Source: an uncultured Anaerotignum sp.
GTDB lineage: Bacteria; Bacillota; Clostridia; Lachnospirales; Anaerotignaceae
Assembly: GCA_910578425.1 (NCBI GenBank)
Contig: CAJTQX010000001.1
Location: 34,048 to 98,047 of the forward strand
Length of the DNA: 64,000 nt
Reading direction: 5' to 3'
Shown here: positions 53,174 to 62,734 of the stretch, in pieces
How the letters are laid out: each line of letters opens with the position of its first letter
Numbering within the stretch: position 1 is the stretch's first letter
The notes under the pieces: model-generated
Told to the model about the DNA's origin: nothing
Databases searched by the model: none
The model's input: the letters and a program-made list of their open reading frames with translations, nothing else
Program-made: the position numbers and the translations under genes

Positions 53174-53335
53174 AAAAAGACGGGAGAGATTGGAACCCCT
53201 TGATTTAAGGCGTCCGCATTTCTTCCGTTTTTTGCGTCCCAAAAAAATTCCCTGCTATTTCCTATTCTTTATGGTACAATAGGAGCAAAGCGGATTTTCG
53301 GCATGTTTCCGAATAAAGAGCGGGAAAGTGCGGCA

Positions 53336-53364
53336 TTGTGAAAAAATCAGAATTGTGATACACT
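53336..53364 (+). promoter_or_regulatory. possible promoter of mutS2
   Basis: TTGTGA, 17 bases and TACACT lie 40 bases ahead of the ATG. Each box matches consensus at only four of six positions. The remaining 230-bp gap after dacF contains a weak ACGG/CCGT hairpin followed by a T run near 53226-53232. Confidence 0.4.
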
Positions 53365-53404
53365 GAAACGGAAAACCAGAAAAAAGAATAACGGGGTAAA
53401 CATA

Positions 53405-55774
53405 ATGAATGAAAAAGCACTTCATATATTAGAATATGACAAAATCATACAAAAGCTGGCCGGTTATGCGGTTTCGCCTATGGCAAAGGAACGCGCGGCG
53501 GCGTTAAAACCATCGGGAGCCATGAGCGACATCATACTCTGGCAGCAGGAAACGACGGAGGCCGTCAGCATGGTACTGCGCAAGGGCGCGCCATCTTTTG
53601 GCGGATTCCGCGAGATACGGCCGCAGTTGAAACGCGCGTCCATGGCGGGCGTGCTTTCTGTCGGGGAATTGATGGCGGTGGGAGAATTTCTGTATGTCTG
53701 CCGCAAGGCAATCAATTACGCGAAGCGGGAAAACAAAGCGGAGGTTTATGAACGGCTGGACGAATATTTTGAGCTGATTGTGCCGCTTACCGCGCTGGAG
53801 AATGAGATCAGCCGCTGCATTGTTTCGGAAACGGAAATTTCCGATGACGCAAGCCCGGGGCTGCGGAGCATACGCAAAGAAATAAAAATTTCTAACGACA
53901 GAGTGAAAGATCACCTGAACAGCATTATATCCTCCTCCGCTTACCGGAATATGCTTCAGGATTTTGTGATTACGATACGAAATGACAGGTATTGCGTGCC
54001 GGTAAAAAGCGAATACCGCAGCACGTTCCCCGGCATGATACATGACCAGTCCAACACAGGTTCTACACTGTTTATGGAGCCTCTGAGCGTGATTCAGCTG
54101 AACAACAAAATCAAGGAATTGCAGGCGCGGGAAAAAGAGGAAATTGAAAAAATACTGCTCGCGCTTTCCGATATGGTAACGGCGAACGCCGTAACGCTGG
54201 AAGCGAATCTGGAACTGCTGACACAGCTGGATTTTATTTTTGCAAAGGCTGCGCTTTCGCTTTCCATGGGCGGCACACAGCCGCTGTTCAATACGCGGGG
54301 ATATGTCAATATACAGAAGGCAAGGCACCCGCTTCTGGACGCGAAAACTGTCGTGCCGATTGACATTTATCTGGGAAAGGATTTTACAACGCTCCTGATT
54401 ACCGGTCCGAATACGGGCGGCAAAACTGTCGCGCTGAAAACGCTGGGACTGTTTTCCCTTATGGGTCAGGCGGGACTGCATATCCCTGCGTTTGACCATT
54501 CCCAGCTGGCTGTTTTTGACGAGGTGTTTGCTGATATTGGCGATGAACAGAGCATTGAACAAAGCCTGAGTACGTTCTCTGCGCATATGACGAATATTGT
54601 GCGCATAATGGACGAGGTGACGGATAATTCCCTTGTGTTGTTCGATGAACTGGGGGCGGGAACAGACCCGACGGAAGGCGCGGCATTGGCGATTGCCATT
54701 ATCAAAGCCCTGCTGGAACGGAATATTCGCACTGCTGTGACAACGCATTACAGTGAATTGAAGGTATTCGCGCTTTCCACGAAAGGCGTGGAAAATGCCT
54801 GCTGTGAATTCAGCGTAGAAACGCTTCGGCCGACTTACCGCCTGCTGATCGGCATACCGGGCAAGAGCAACGCGTTTGCCATTTCCAAACGGCTGGGCTT
54901 GCAGGATTACATTCTGGAAAGCGCGCGGGAGTTTATCAGTCAGGATGAGGCCAGGTTTGAGGACGTCATAACAGATTTGGAAATCAGCAAAAAATCTGTC
55001 GCGTTTGAGCAGGAGCGTGCGGAGCAGTACCGCAGGGAAGCGGAAACGCTCAAGCAGGAAGTAGAGCGGCAGAAGGAGAAAACCCGGGAACAGAAGGAAA
55101 AGATTCTGGAAAAAGCACGGGAAGAGGCCAGACAGATTTATGCCCACGCAAAGGAAGAAGCCGACAGCATCATCAAGGAAATGAACCGACAGGCGAAAGA
55201 AAAAAATAACCGTCAGCAAATGCTTGACCAGCGGGCGAAATTGAATGAAAAGCTCTCATCTGTGCAGGTAGATTTCCTGAAATCCAAAAAGAACAAGCCT
55301 ACCCATAAAGCACCGGATAAATTACAGGCAGGCGACAGGGTGTATGTCATATCTTTTGACCAGAATGGTGTCGCGCTGACTGCGCCGGATAAAAATAAGG
55401 ACGTCATGGTGCAGATGGGGGCGATGAAAATGAAAGTGCCTCTTGCGGAACTGATGCTGGACGATACGCCCCAGCCGAAGGAAAAGAAGCGGCAGGCCGC
55501 GCCCAAGGCGAAAACTTCCAAGAGCCAGTTTATTTCGGCGGAGATAGACTGCCGCGGGCAGCTGGTGGATGAGGCACTTGCAAATATTGACAAATATATT
55601 GATGACGCCTACCTTTCCGGTTTGAAGCAGGTTATTATTATTCATGGCAAGGGGACAGGCGCGCTGCGTGCTGGCGTACAGAATTACTTGCGCACCAATT
55701 CCCATGTGAAAAGCTACCGCCCAGGGGCATACGGAGAGGGCGAAGCCGGCGTGACGGTGGTAGAATTGAAATAG
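53405..55774 (+). CDS. mutS2: endonuclease MutS2
   Basis: The 789-residue protein combines a MutS-like core and ATPase with a C-terminal Smr nuclease domain. Walker A GPNTGGKT is near residue 333, and the Walker B region (VLFDELGAGTDPTEG) and THYSELKVFA follow. A coiled coil lies around 515-615, and the Smr domain covers 715-789, with DCRGQLVDEAL and IIHGKGTGALR. MutS2 suppresses recombination and, in Bacillus, splits collided ribosomes. The next gene starts 13 bp later. Confidence 0.97.
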   Translation: MNEKALHILEYDKIIQKLAGYAVSPMAKERAAALKPSGAMSDIILWQQETTEAVSMVLRKGAPSFGGFREIRPQLKRASMAGVLSVGELMAVGEFLYVCRKAINYAKRENKAEVYERLDEYFELIVPLTALENEISRCIVSETEISDDASPGLRSIRKEIKISNDRVKDHLNSIISSSAYRNMLQDFVITIRNDRYCVPVKSEYRSTFPGMIHDQSNTGSTLFMEPLSVIQLNNKIKELQAREKEEIEKILLALSDMVTANAVTLEANLELLTQLDFIFAKAALSLSMGGTQPLFNTRGYVNIQKARHPLLDAKTVVPIDIYLGKDFTTLLITGPNTGGKTVALKTLGLFSLMGQAGLHIPAFDHSQLAVFDEVFADIGDEQSIEQSLSTFSAHMTNIVRIMDEVTDNSLVLFDELGAGTDPTEGAALAIAIIKALLERNIRTAVTTHYSELKVFALSTKGVENACCEFSVETLRPTYRLLIGIPGKSNAFAISKRLGLQDYILESAREFISQDEARFEDVITDLEISKKSVAFEQERAEQYRREAETLKQEVERQKEKTREQKEKILEKAREEARQIYAHAKEEADSIIKEMNRQAKEKNNRQQMLDQRAKLNEKLSSVQVDFLKSKKNKPTHKAPDKLQAGDRVYVISFDQNGVALTAPDKNKDVMVQMGAMKMKVPLAELMLDDTPQPKEKKRQAAPKAKTSKSQFISAEIDCRGQLVDEALANIDKYIDDAYLSGLKQVIIIHGKGTGALRAGVQNYLRTNSHVKSYRPGAYGEGEAGVTVVELK

Positions 55775-55787
55775 AGGGGGGATTTGC

Positions 55788-56740
55788 TTGAAAAGAATAG
55801 TCGGCTGTATCGTTGTATTATGCGGTACGATGTTTTTTCGACTGCTGCATATGCAGGAGATGCGAAGGAAGCACATGGAAACAATGTCATGGCTCCTGTT
55901 ACTGTGGAGGCGGACAGGACAGAGGCTTTTACAAATCAGGAACAATTTCAGGTTGAAAATATCATAATTACGGAAGCTGCCGAAAAAATGTTTTCGGAAA
56001 ACCAGCAGTATTGTTTTTTTATTAAGTGTGATGGAATAGACAGGATAGATTATGTATTCGAAGAAAAAGAAAAGACAGAAATTTCAGAGGGTACTTTGAA
56101 AGCTGAGTATGAAGTGAGGGACGGGAATCTGGTTGTAACAATAACAGACAGTGACCCAACAAAGGTTGAATCGTTGTCTATTCCGGGCCTTATGGTAAAA
56201 AAGAATATGCCTTATGTTATTCTTCGTATGCATTCGTTATATCTTTCTTCAGATGCAAATGAAAAAATTATGCCTGTTATTCCTGAGTTTTTTAATATTG
56301 AGGAATATGTACCGCCAACCCCACAAAAGCCGCTGGATATTGAAATCAGGATGAATGAAAAAACTTTGCTGGTAAATCAGCAGAAAAAGGATTTGAAGGT
56401 ACCGGCATATATTTCCGATACAGGGGCGATCATGCTCCCTGTCAGGGAATTGACTGAAATTATTCCAGGGATGATTGTGCTTTGGGAGAATGAGAAAAAA
56501 ATAACGACCATTTTATATGATGTGGATATTCTTGACATTTCAGCCGAAACGGGTGAAATAAAGTACCTTAGGGAGAATAGGATTTTCCCACGCAGAGCGG
56601 AAATGAAGGACGGGCGTATGTTTATCAACCTTCGGGATATGTGTAAAATATGCAGAATACGGGACAATGAAATCATTTGGGATGCAACTGAAAATGTCGT
56701 TACGATAAATACTTTTGTGGATGATAATTCAAAGAAATAA
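55788..56740 (+). CDS. secreted protein with copper-amine-oxidase-N-type stalk domain; signal peptide out of frame
   Basis: The long frame (open from 55784) begins with unconvincing residues. A TTG at 55788 in another frame has GGGGGG seven bases upstream and encodes a clean signal peptide start, MKRIVGCIVVLCGTMFF. Moving one base at the T tract 55833-55838 joins it to STAAYAGDA, an ideal cleavage region. The mature protein (about 300 residues) ends in a stalk-type domain (VPAYISDTGAIMLPVRELTE, RMFINLRDMCK). Its codons are more AT-rich than its neighbours'. The frame break may be a sequencing error, phase variation or slippage; as written the signal peptide is not joined. Confidence 0.7.
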
Positions 56741-56756
56741 TTGGGAGGAGATACAA

Positions 56757-57221
56757 ATGAGGAGAAAAGAACGGGAAATTACGGAACAGGCGAAAATAAA
56801 CGAAATCATTCAAAACTGCGACTGCCTGCGGCTTGCCCTTGCGGACGAAGGCGCGCCGTACGTTGTGCCGGTCAGCTTTGGCTATGTGGAGGAAGAAAAG
56901 GCGTTTTATTTCCACGGCGCGAAGGAAGGCCGGAAATTGGATCTGATACGGAAAAACGGCGCGGCAGGCTTTGAATGTGACTGTAGTTTTCAACTGAAAG
57001 AAGCCGATACAGCCTGTGGATACACCAATCTGTATCAAAGCGTCATCGGAACAGGAAAAATCCGCGTTCTGGAAGATACAGAGGAAAAGCGAAAGGGCCT
57101 GCTTGCGGTGATGGCGCATTACACGGGGCGCAATGACTGGGATTTTCCAGAGAAAACGCTTGCTGCAACTGCTGTCCTGCGGCTGGATATAGAGGAAATG
57201 AGCGGGAAAGAAAACAGGTAA
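56757..57221 (+). CDS. pyridoxamine 5'-phosphate oxidase family flavoprotein (NimA-like)
   Basis: The 154-residue protein has the split-barrel FMN-binding fold. It begins MRRKEREITEQAKINEIIQ, and GAPYVVPVSFGY and FYFHGAKEGRKLDLI are typical of the NimA/PNPOx-like group, which binds flavin or haem. The substrate is unknown. GGGAGGAG lies before the ATG at 56757; the longer frame overlaps the preceding gene. A TTCAGGG/CCCTGAA hairpin (57226-57245) follows. Confidence 0.9.
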   Translation: MRRKEREITEQAKINEIIQNCDCLRLALADEGAPYVVPVSFGYVEEEKAFYFHGAKEGRKLDLIRKNGAAGFECDCSFQLKEADTACGYTNLYQSVIGTGKIRVLEDTEEKRKGLLAVMAHYTGRNDWDFPEKTLAATAVLRLDIEEMSGKENR

Positions 57222-57277
57222 GTGGTTCAGGGAGCAGCCCCTGAAGCTGGAATGTTTGAAAGAAAGGAACGAGAGTA

Positions 57278-57823
57278 GTGAAGGATTTATGGATGCTGTT
57301 CACGACATTTTGCAGGATTGGCGCGTTTACATTCGGCGGCGGCTATGCCATGCTGCCGATGCTGCAAAAAGAAGTGGTGGAAAAGCACAAATGGGCAACA
57401 GAGGACGAAGTGCTGGATTATTTTGCCATCGGGCAGTGTACGCCGGGCGTTATTTTTGTGAATACAGCCACGTTTGTAGGCTATAAAGAAAAGGGGGTAG
57501 CGGGCGCAGTCGCCGCAACGCTGGGCAGCGTATTCCCCTCCCTGATTATTGTTATGATTATTGCGGCAGCTCTGAGCAATTTCGCTGAACTTGCGCCTGT
57601 ACAGCATGCGTTCGCGGCGATCCGCGTGGTTGTCAGCGTGCTGATTATCAATGCTGTTGCGGGAATGTGGAAGAAATCCGTTGTGGATAAGGTTTGTGTT
57701 CTCATCGCTCTGGGCGGATTTCTGGTGTCAGTGCTGTTTGAAATTTCGCCCGTTTGGGTGGTGCTGGCGGCCGGTGTGCTGGGCGTGACCATTTCTGTTG
57801 GAAGGGAGGCGCGTAGGCAATGA
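57278..57823 (+). CDS. chromate transporter subunit, first of a short-chain pair
   Basis: The 181-residue membrane protein is one CHR domain. The signature FCRIGAFTFGGGYAMLPMLQKE is at the N-terminus, with GQCTPGVIFVNTATFVGY after it, and about six hydrophobic segments. Short-chain ChrA proteins work as heteromers encoded by adjacent genes. The start is GTG, with AAAGGAACGAG upstream. It overlaps the second subunit by 4 bases. Chromate export is the family name; sulfate-like anions are an alternative natural substrate. Confidence 0.92.
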   Translation: MKDLWMLFTTFCRIGAFTFGGGYAMLPMLQKEVVEKHKWATEDEVLDYFAIGQCTPGVIFVNTATFVGYKEKGVAGAVAATLGSVFPSLIIVMIIAAALSNFAELAPVQHAFAAIRVVVSVLIINAVAGMWKKSVVDKVCVLIALGGFLVSVLFEISPVWVVLAAGVLGVTISVGREARRQ

Positions 57824-58392
57824 GCGGCTTGCTCCTGCTTTTTATAGAATTTTTCAAGATTGGGTTGTTTTCTGTGGGCGGCGGCATGGCGACACTGCCG
57901 TTTCTCTACCGTCTGGCGGATAAATATTCCTGGTTTTCGGTCAATCAGATTCCGGATATGATTGCCATTTCAGAATCTACGCCCGGACCTTTGGGCGTAA
58001 ACATGGCGACATATACGGGATTCCAGTTCGGTGGTGCGCTCGGGAGCGTTTGTGCGACGCTGGGGCTGATTTTTCCGTCTGTTGTCATCATTATAATCAT
58101 TTCTAAATTTCTGGAAAAATTCCGGAATAATAAATATGTGGAATATGCGTTTTACGGTCTGCGTCCGGCTGTAACAGGGCTGATTGCCTCGGCGGGAGCA
58201 GGCGTGCTGATTGGCGCGCTGTTCCATTCGGCAACATTGGACGAGCTGGAAATTTCCACGCTGGGCAGCATGATCGGCGTAAAAGAATGTATTCTGTTTG
58301 CTGTCTTGCTGTTTGCGACAAATAAATGGAAAAAGCATCCTGTATTTTATATCGCGATCGGTGCAGTGATCGGGATTGTGCTGGGATTCTGA
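57820..58392 (+). CDS. chromate transporter subunit, second of a short-chain pair
   Basis: The 190-residue membrane protein is the partner CHR domain, with FFKIGLFSVGGGMATLPFLYRL and STPGPLGVNMATYTGFQ. It differs in its N-terminal motif from the first subunit, as expected for antiparallel partners. It is coupled to it by ATGA. Confidence 0.92.
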   Translation: MSGLLLLFIEFFKIGLFSVGGGMATLPFLYRLADKYSWFSVNQIPDMIAISESTPGPLGVNMATYTGFQFGGALGSVCATLGLIFPSVVIIIIISKFLEKFRNNKYVEYAFYGLRPAVTGLIASAGAGVLIGALFHSATLDELEISTLGSMIGVKECILFAVLLFATNKWKKHPVFYIAIGAVIGIVLGF

Positions 58393-58493
58393 AAATATTT
58401 CGGAGACGCCTGCCCGGCAGTTTTCAGGCAAAGCGGCATTTCCCTTTTGTCCCTCCCATATGCTGAATAAGAGGCGGAAAAGGGGGAATGGGT

Positions 58494-58952
58494 ATGCCGG
58501 CGTTTTTTTGGCTGTCTGCCTGTATAGGATATTGCTTTTGGGCGGCAAAGGGGCGGCGCGGTACATTTTTGCAGGGATTTCTGCATGGTTTTTTTCTTGG
58601 GCTGCTTTGTTTTGGCATATTGCCGCCTGTGATGGAAACACCATTTTTCTGCGGCATAGCGGCGGTCTGCGGCGCGGCGGCAGGCGTATGGCTGGAAGGA
58701 AAAGCCGGAAAAGAGTTTTTCCTGTTTATGTCTCTGCTTTTTGGGATTCTTACGGCATCATGGCTCTGGCAGTGGGGCGGGGGAACAGGCTTTTCCATTT
58801 TTTGGGCGTTTTTGGGCGGAACAGGGCTTTATGCGGCCTGCTGCGGCGTACTGCCTGATGGCGGCGCATGGGAAAAGCTGCGTCCCGCGGCTGGCGGAGG
58901 CACAGGCTTTTTGCTTTCCGTGATAATTTTTTCCACGATGGGAAGATTCTGA
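58494..58952 (+). CDS. hypothetical integral membrane protein
   Basis: The 152-residue protein is almost wholly hydrophobic, with four or five transmembrane segments and many glycine, tryptophan and cysteine residues, and no known motif. I prefer the ATG at 58494 because AGGGGG lies seven bases upstream; the ATG at 58488 is too close to it. It follows the chromate transporter pair by about 100 bp and may be in the same transcript. Confidence 0.6.
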   Translation: MPAFFWLSACIGYCFWAAKGRRGTFLQGFLHGFFLGLLCFGILPPVMETPFFCGIAAVCGAAAGVWLEGKAGKEFFLFMSLLFGILTASWLWQWGGGTGFSIFWAFLGGTGLYAACCGVLPDGGAWEKLRPAAGGGTGFLLSVIIFSTMGRF

Positions 58953-58982
58953 TTTACAAAACAGCGGTTTCTCTGGTATGAT
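58953..58982 (+). promoter_or_regulatory. promoter of glycogen phosphorylase
   Basis: TTTACA, 18 bases and TATGAT lie 61 bases ahead of the glgP start. Confidence 0.65.
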
Positions 58983-59043
58983 AGGATACAGAAAAAAGAT
59001 ACGATAAGAAGCAAAAATATAGTCTTAAAGAAGGGAAGTAGTT

Positions 59044-61494
59044 ATGAGCAGAATTGGTATTAGCAAAGAAGCACTGAAAGAGATGATTCGCGACAATGTA
59101 AAGATGCTGTACCGCAAGGCTTTGGAAAAAGCTACGGTCGAGGAAATCTATCAGGCGGCAGCGTTTACTGTTCGGGATATCATTTCAGAAAATTGGATCA
59201 AAACCCATGACGAGTATTATGAAAAAGATGAAAAAGTTGTTTACTACCTTTCAATGGAGTTTTTAATGGGGCGGTTCCTTGGAAATGGCCTGATCAATCT
59301 GGAGATGTTTGACGAGGTAAAAGAAGTCTTTGACGAACTGGGCGTAGATTTTAATATGGTGGAGGACGCGGAACCCGGTCCGGGTCTTGGCAACGGCGGT
59401 CTTGGACGGCTTGCGGCCTGCTTCCTGGATTCACTTTCCACACTGTCCCTGCCGGCATATGGCTGCGGCATCCGCTACCATTATGGCATTTTTGAACAGC
59501 GCATTGAAAACGGTTATCAGGTTGAAGTGCCGGATAACTGGCTGGAAAATGGCGACCCCTGGGGGGTAAAGCGGAGCGAATATGCCGTAGAGGTCAAATT
59601 TGGCGGCAGTGTGCGCGCAGTGCCTAAGAGCAACGGGGATTACCGTTTTATACAGGAAAATTACCAATCCGTAATGGCTGTGCCATATGATTACCCCGTA
59701 ATCGGCTATGGAAATAATACAGTAAATACGCTGCGCCTTTGGGAGGCGAAGCCTAAAAACCCTCTGGATCTGAAATCCTTCAATGAAGGCAATTACCAGA
59801 AAGCAGCGGAGGAAGAACTGCTTGCTAATACGATGACGGACGTGCTCTATCCTGCTGATGAACATTATCAGGGCAAGGAACTGCGCCTGCGCCAGCAGTA
59901 TTTCTTTATTTCCGCAACGATTCAGCGTGTAATTGCGCGGTTCAAGCAGAAACACAGCGATTTCAGCCTGCTGCCGGAAAAGGTGGCGTTCCAGCTGAAT
60001 GATACCCACCCCAGCGTTGCAGTGGCGGAGCTGATGCGCGTGCTGGTCGATGAAAACGACGTACCCTGGAACCAGGCATGGGAGATTACGCGGAAGGTCT
60101 GCGCTTATACCAACCATACCATTATGTCCGAGGCTTTGGAAAAATGGCCTATGGAGCTGTTCAGCCGTCTTCTGCCCCGTATATACCAGATTGTGGAGGA
60201 AATCAACCGCCGTTTCTGCCTGGAGCTGACAGAGCGTTACGGCAGCGATCCGGAAAAAATCCGGAATATGGCAATCATTGCGGATGGACAGATCCGTATG
60301 GCGTATCTGGCAATCGTTGGCAGCCATTCCGTCAACGGCGTTGCGGCACTGCATACGGAAATTCTGAAAAATCAGGAATTGAAGGACTTTTATGACCTTT
60401 ATCCGGAAAAATTCAACAACAAAACAAATGGTATTACGCAAAGACGCTGGCTGCTCCATGCGAACCCCGGCCTTGCGGGATTGGTATCAGAAAAAATTGG
60501 CAAAGGCTGGATAACAAACCTGGATGAACTGGAGAAGATTCTGCCTTATGCGGAGGATGAGGAATTCCGCCGCCGCTTCATGGAAATCAAACGGCAGAAT
60601 AAAATAAGGCTTGCAGATTATATCATGAAAACGAAAGGAATTGAGATCAACCCTGATTCTATTTTCGATATACAGGTAAAACGTCTGCATGAGTACAAAC
60701 GCCAGCTTTTGAATATCCTGCATGTCATTGGGCTGTATAACCAGCTGAAGATGAACCCCGGCATGGATATTGTGCCGCGTACATTCATTTTCGGCGCGAA
60801 GGCAGCGGCAGGCTACCGCCGTGCGAAGCTGATTATCAAGCTGATTAACAGCGTTGCAGAGGTTGTGAACAATGACCCTGTTATCAACGGCAAAATCAAA
60901 GTGGTATTTATGGAAAACTATCGTGTTTCCGTTGCGGAGCGTCTGATGCCTGCGGCTGACGTCAGCGAGCAGATTTCTACTGCCGGAAAAGAAGCCTCCG
61001 GCACAGGAAACATGAAATTCATGCTGAACGGCGCGGTAACAATCGGCACGATGGACGGCGCGAATGTGGAAATCTGTGAAGAAGTCGGCATGGATAACAT
61101 TTTTATCTTTGGCATGAGCGCGAAAGAGGTACAGCAGAAATATCAGGGCGGGTATGATCCCTGGTCAGTTTACAATATGAATCAGGAGGTCCGCATGGCA
61201 TTGAACTCTCTGATTAACGGCACATTTGATCCGGATACAAATCTGTTCCGCGAGCTGTATGATGCACTGCTGAACGGCCTGGGCGGCAGAGCAGATGAAT
61301 ATTTCGTTCTGGAGGACTATGCGGATTATGCGCGTGCACAGAATGAAATCAATGCAGCTTACCGCGATACGGATAAATGGGCAAAAATGGCAATTACCAA
61401 TGTCGCAAAGAGCGGAAAATTCTCCAGCGACCGTACGATCCGCCAGTATGCGGAGGAAATCTGGGATTTGAAGCCTGTGCTTATCAAAGATTAA
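59044..61494 (+). CDS. glgP: glycogen phosphorylase
   Basis: The 816-residue PLP enzyme releases glucose 1-phosphate from glycogen or maltodextrin. YYLSMEFLMGR, GNGGLGRLAACFLDS and QLNDTHP are conserved, and the PLP lysine is K658 in EASGTGNMKFMLNG. AAGGGAAG lies before the ATG. No other glycogen gene is adjacent, so it is expressed alone. Its N-terminal regulatory residues (as in animal enzymes) are not evident. Confidence 0.97.
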   Translation: MSRIGISKEALKEMIRDNVKMLYRKALEKATVEEIYQAAAFTVRDIISENWIKTHDEYYEKDEKVVYYLSMEFLMGRFLGNGLINLEMFDEVKEVFDELGVDFNMVEDAEPGPGLGNGGLGRLAACFLDSLSTLSLPAYGCGIRYHYGIFEQRIENGYQVEVPDNWLENGDPWGVKRSEYAVEVKFGGSVRAVPKSNGDYRFIQENYQSVMAVPYDYPVIGYGNNTVNTLRLWEAKPKNPLDLKSFNEGNYQKAAEEELLANTMTDVLYPADEHYQGKELRLRQQYFFISATIQRVIARFKQKHSDFSLLPEKVAFQLNDTHPSVAVAELMRVLVDENDVPWNQAWEITRKVCAYTNHTIMSEALEKWPMELFSRLLPRIYQIVEEINRRFCLELTERYGSDPEKIRNMAIIADGQIRMAYLAIVGSHSVNGVAALHTEILKNQELKDFYDLYPEKFNNKTNGITQRRWLLHANPGLAGLVSEKIGKGWITNLDELEKILPYAEDEEFRRRFMEIKRQNKIRLADYIMKTKGIEINPDSIFDIQVKRLHEYKRQLLNILHVIGLYNQLKMNPGMDIVPRTFIFGAKAAAGYRRAKLIIKLINSVAEVVNNDPVINGKIKVVFMENYRVSVAERLMPAADVSEQISTAGKEASGTGNMKFMLNGAVTIGTMDGANVEICEEVGMDNIFIFGMSAKEVQQKYQGGYDPWSVYNMNQEVRMALNSLINGTFDPDTNLFRELYDALLNGLGGRADEYFVLEDYADYARAQNEINAAYRDTDKWAKMAITNVAKSGKFSSDRTIRQYAEEIWDLKPVLIKD

Positions 61495-61514
61495 ACGCAT
61501 AGTTGTGTAATATG

Positions 61515-61558
61515 GCAGCCTGCCGGAAGGGAAAATATCTTTTTCGGCGGGCTGTTTC
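61515..61558 (+). terminator. terminator of glgP
   Basis: GGCAGCC-T-GCCG pairs with CGGC-G-GGCTGTT around a loop of about 19 bases; the trailing T run is short. Confidence 0.6.
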
Positions 61559-61639
61559 TGGCTGGAACGGACAGGAACTGTGCTTCTTATGCCGTCATGA
61601 AAAAATACGGAAAAATGATAAAAGGACGGATGCATACAT

Positions 61640-62734
61640 ATGTATACAGAAAAACAGCTTGCAGCAGTTGCCAAGCGGGAAAATAATACAAAGCGGAATT
61701 ATTTGGTCATAAACCGGTTGCAGGGGAAGCATATACCGGTTTCTCCGAGAGAAGCCATGCAGATGTTTGGGGAACTGGCGGCAGCTGCAAAGGAGCGGTA
61801 TGGCTCTGAACGGACGCTTGTAATTGGCTTTGCGGAAACGGCGACCGCCATCGGCGCGGCTGTTGCGGCGGAGCTGGGCGGCTGGTATATCCAGACGACA
61901 AGGGAACGGATATCGGACACAGCGTATTTTTCGTTTTCAGAGCTTCACAGTCATGCGGTCGAGCAGACATTGGCGCGGGGGGCTTTGGATGAAATTATGC
62001 CTTGCGTTGACAGGATTCTTTTCGCGGAGGACGAAGTTACAACAGGCCGGACGATTCTGAATATTGTTGATGTTTTGGAACAGGCATATGGGAAAAAGGC
62101 GTTTGCGGCGGTATCCCTGCTGAATGGCATGGATGCGGAGGCAGAGCGGCGTTTTGTGGAAAAAGGGATTGATGTGGTGTATCTGGTAAAGACGGACCAC
62201 AGGCCCTATGAAGCAAAAGCGGAGCAGTACCAGGGGAATGGCGAATGTTTCGCGCCCATGCTTTCGGAAAGCAGCTATCCTGTTTTGGAAACAGGCGGGT
62301 ATATAAATGCACGCAGGCTGACAGAAGGGGAGGCATATCGGAAAGCCTGCGCAGGGCTTTGGGAGGAAATCCGTAAAGCTGTGCCGGATAAAAGCTGTTC
62401 CATATTGGTACTGGGAACAGAAGAATTTATGTATCCCGCTTTGTTTGCCGCGCGGGAAATAGAAAAGCTGGGGCATTCCGTCCGGTTCCATGCGACAACA
62501 CGCAGCCCCATACTTCCCAGCAGTGAAGAAAGCTACCCCCTGCATAGGAGATATGCGCTGAAAAGCCCATACGATGCGGAACGGACAACGTATGTATATG
62601 AATTGGCGGAATATGATGAGGTGTTTGTGATAACGGACGTACTGCGGGACGGGCAGGGACTTGCAAGCATTCTGGGGGCTTTGGAGTTTGCCGGAAATCG
62701 AAAAATACAGATAGTCAGGTGGTGCGGCAGGTGA
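61640..62734 (+). CDS. phosphoribosyltransferase with C-terminal TRSP domain
   Basis: The 364-residue protein has an orotate-PRTase-like N-terminal half with the PRPP loop ILFAEDEVTTGRTIL (residues 126-140). The C-terminal half is the TRSP domain, with TTRSPILPSSEE as its namesake motif. This architecture is known from genomic clusters with tellurite-resistance (Ter) proteins, where it is predicted to help make a nucleotide-like compound. AAAGGA lies 13 bases before the ATG, a longer spacing than usual. It overlaps the StiP gene by 4 bases. Confidence 0.85.
   Translation: MYTEKQLAAVAKRENNTKRNYLVINRLQGKHIPVSPREAMQMFGELAAAAKERYGSERTLVIGFAETATAIGAAVAAELGGWYIQTTRERISDTAYFSFSELHSHAVEQTLARGALDEIMPCVDRILFAEDEVTTGRTILNIVDVLEQAYGKKAFAAVSLLNGMDAEAERRFVEKGIDVVYLVKTDHRPYEAKAEQYQGNGECFAPMLSESSYPVLETGGYINARRLTEGEAYRKACAGLWEEIRKAVPDKSCSILVLGTEEFMYPALFAAREIEKLGHSVRFHATTRSPILPSSEESYPLHRRYALKSPYDAERTTYVYELAEYDEVFVITDVLRDGQGLASILGALEFAGNRKIQIVRWCGR

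Noticed and set aside
53504..55219. 571-residue open frame on the minus strand
   Set aside because: Lies entirely opposite mutS2 and has no recognisable motif.
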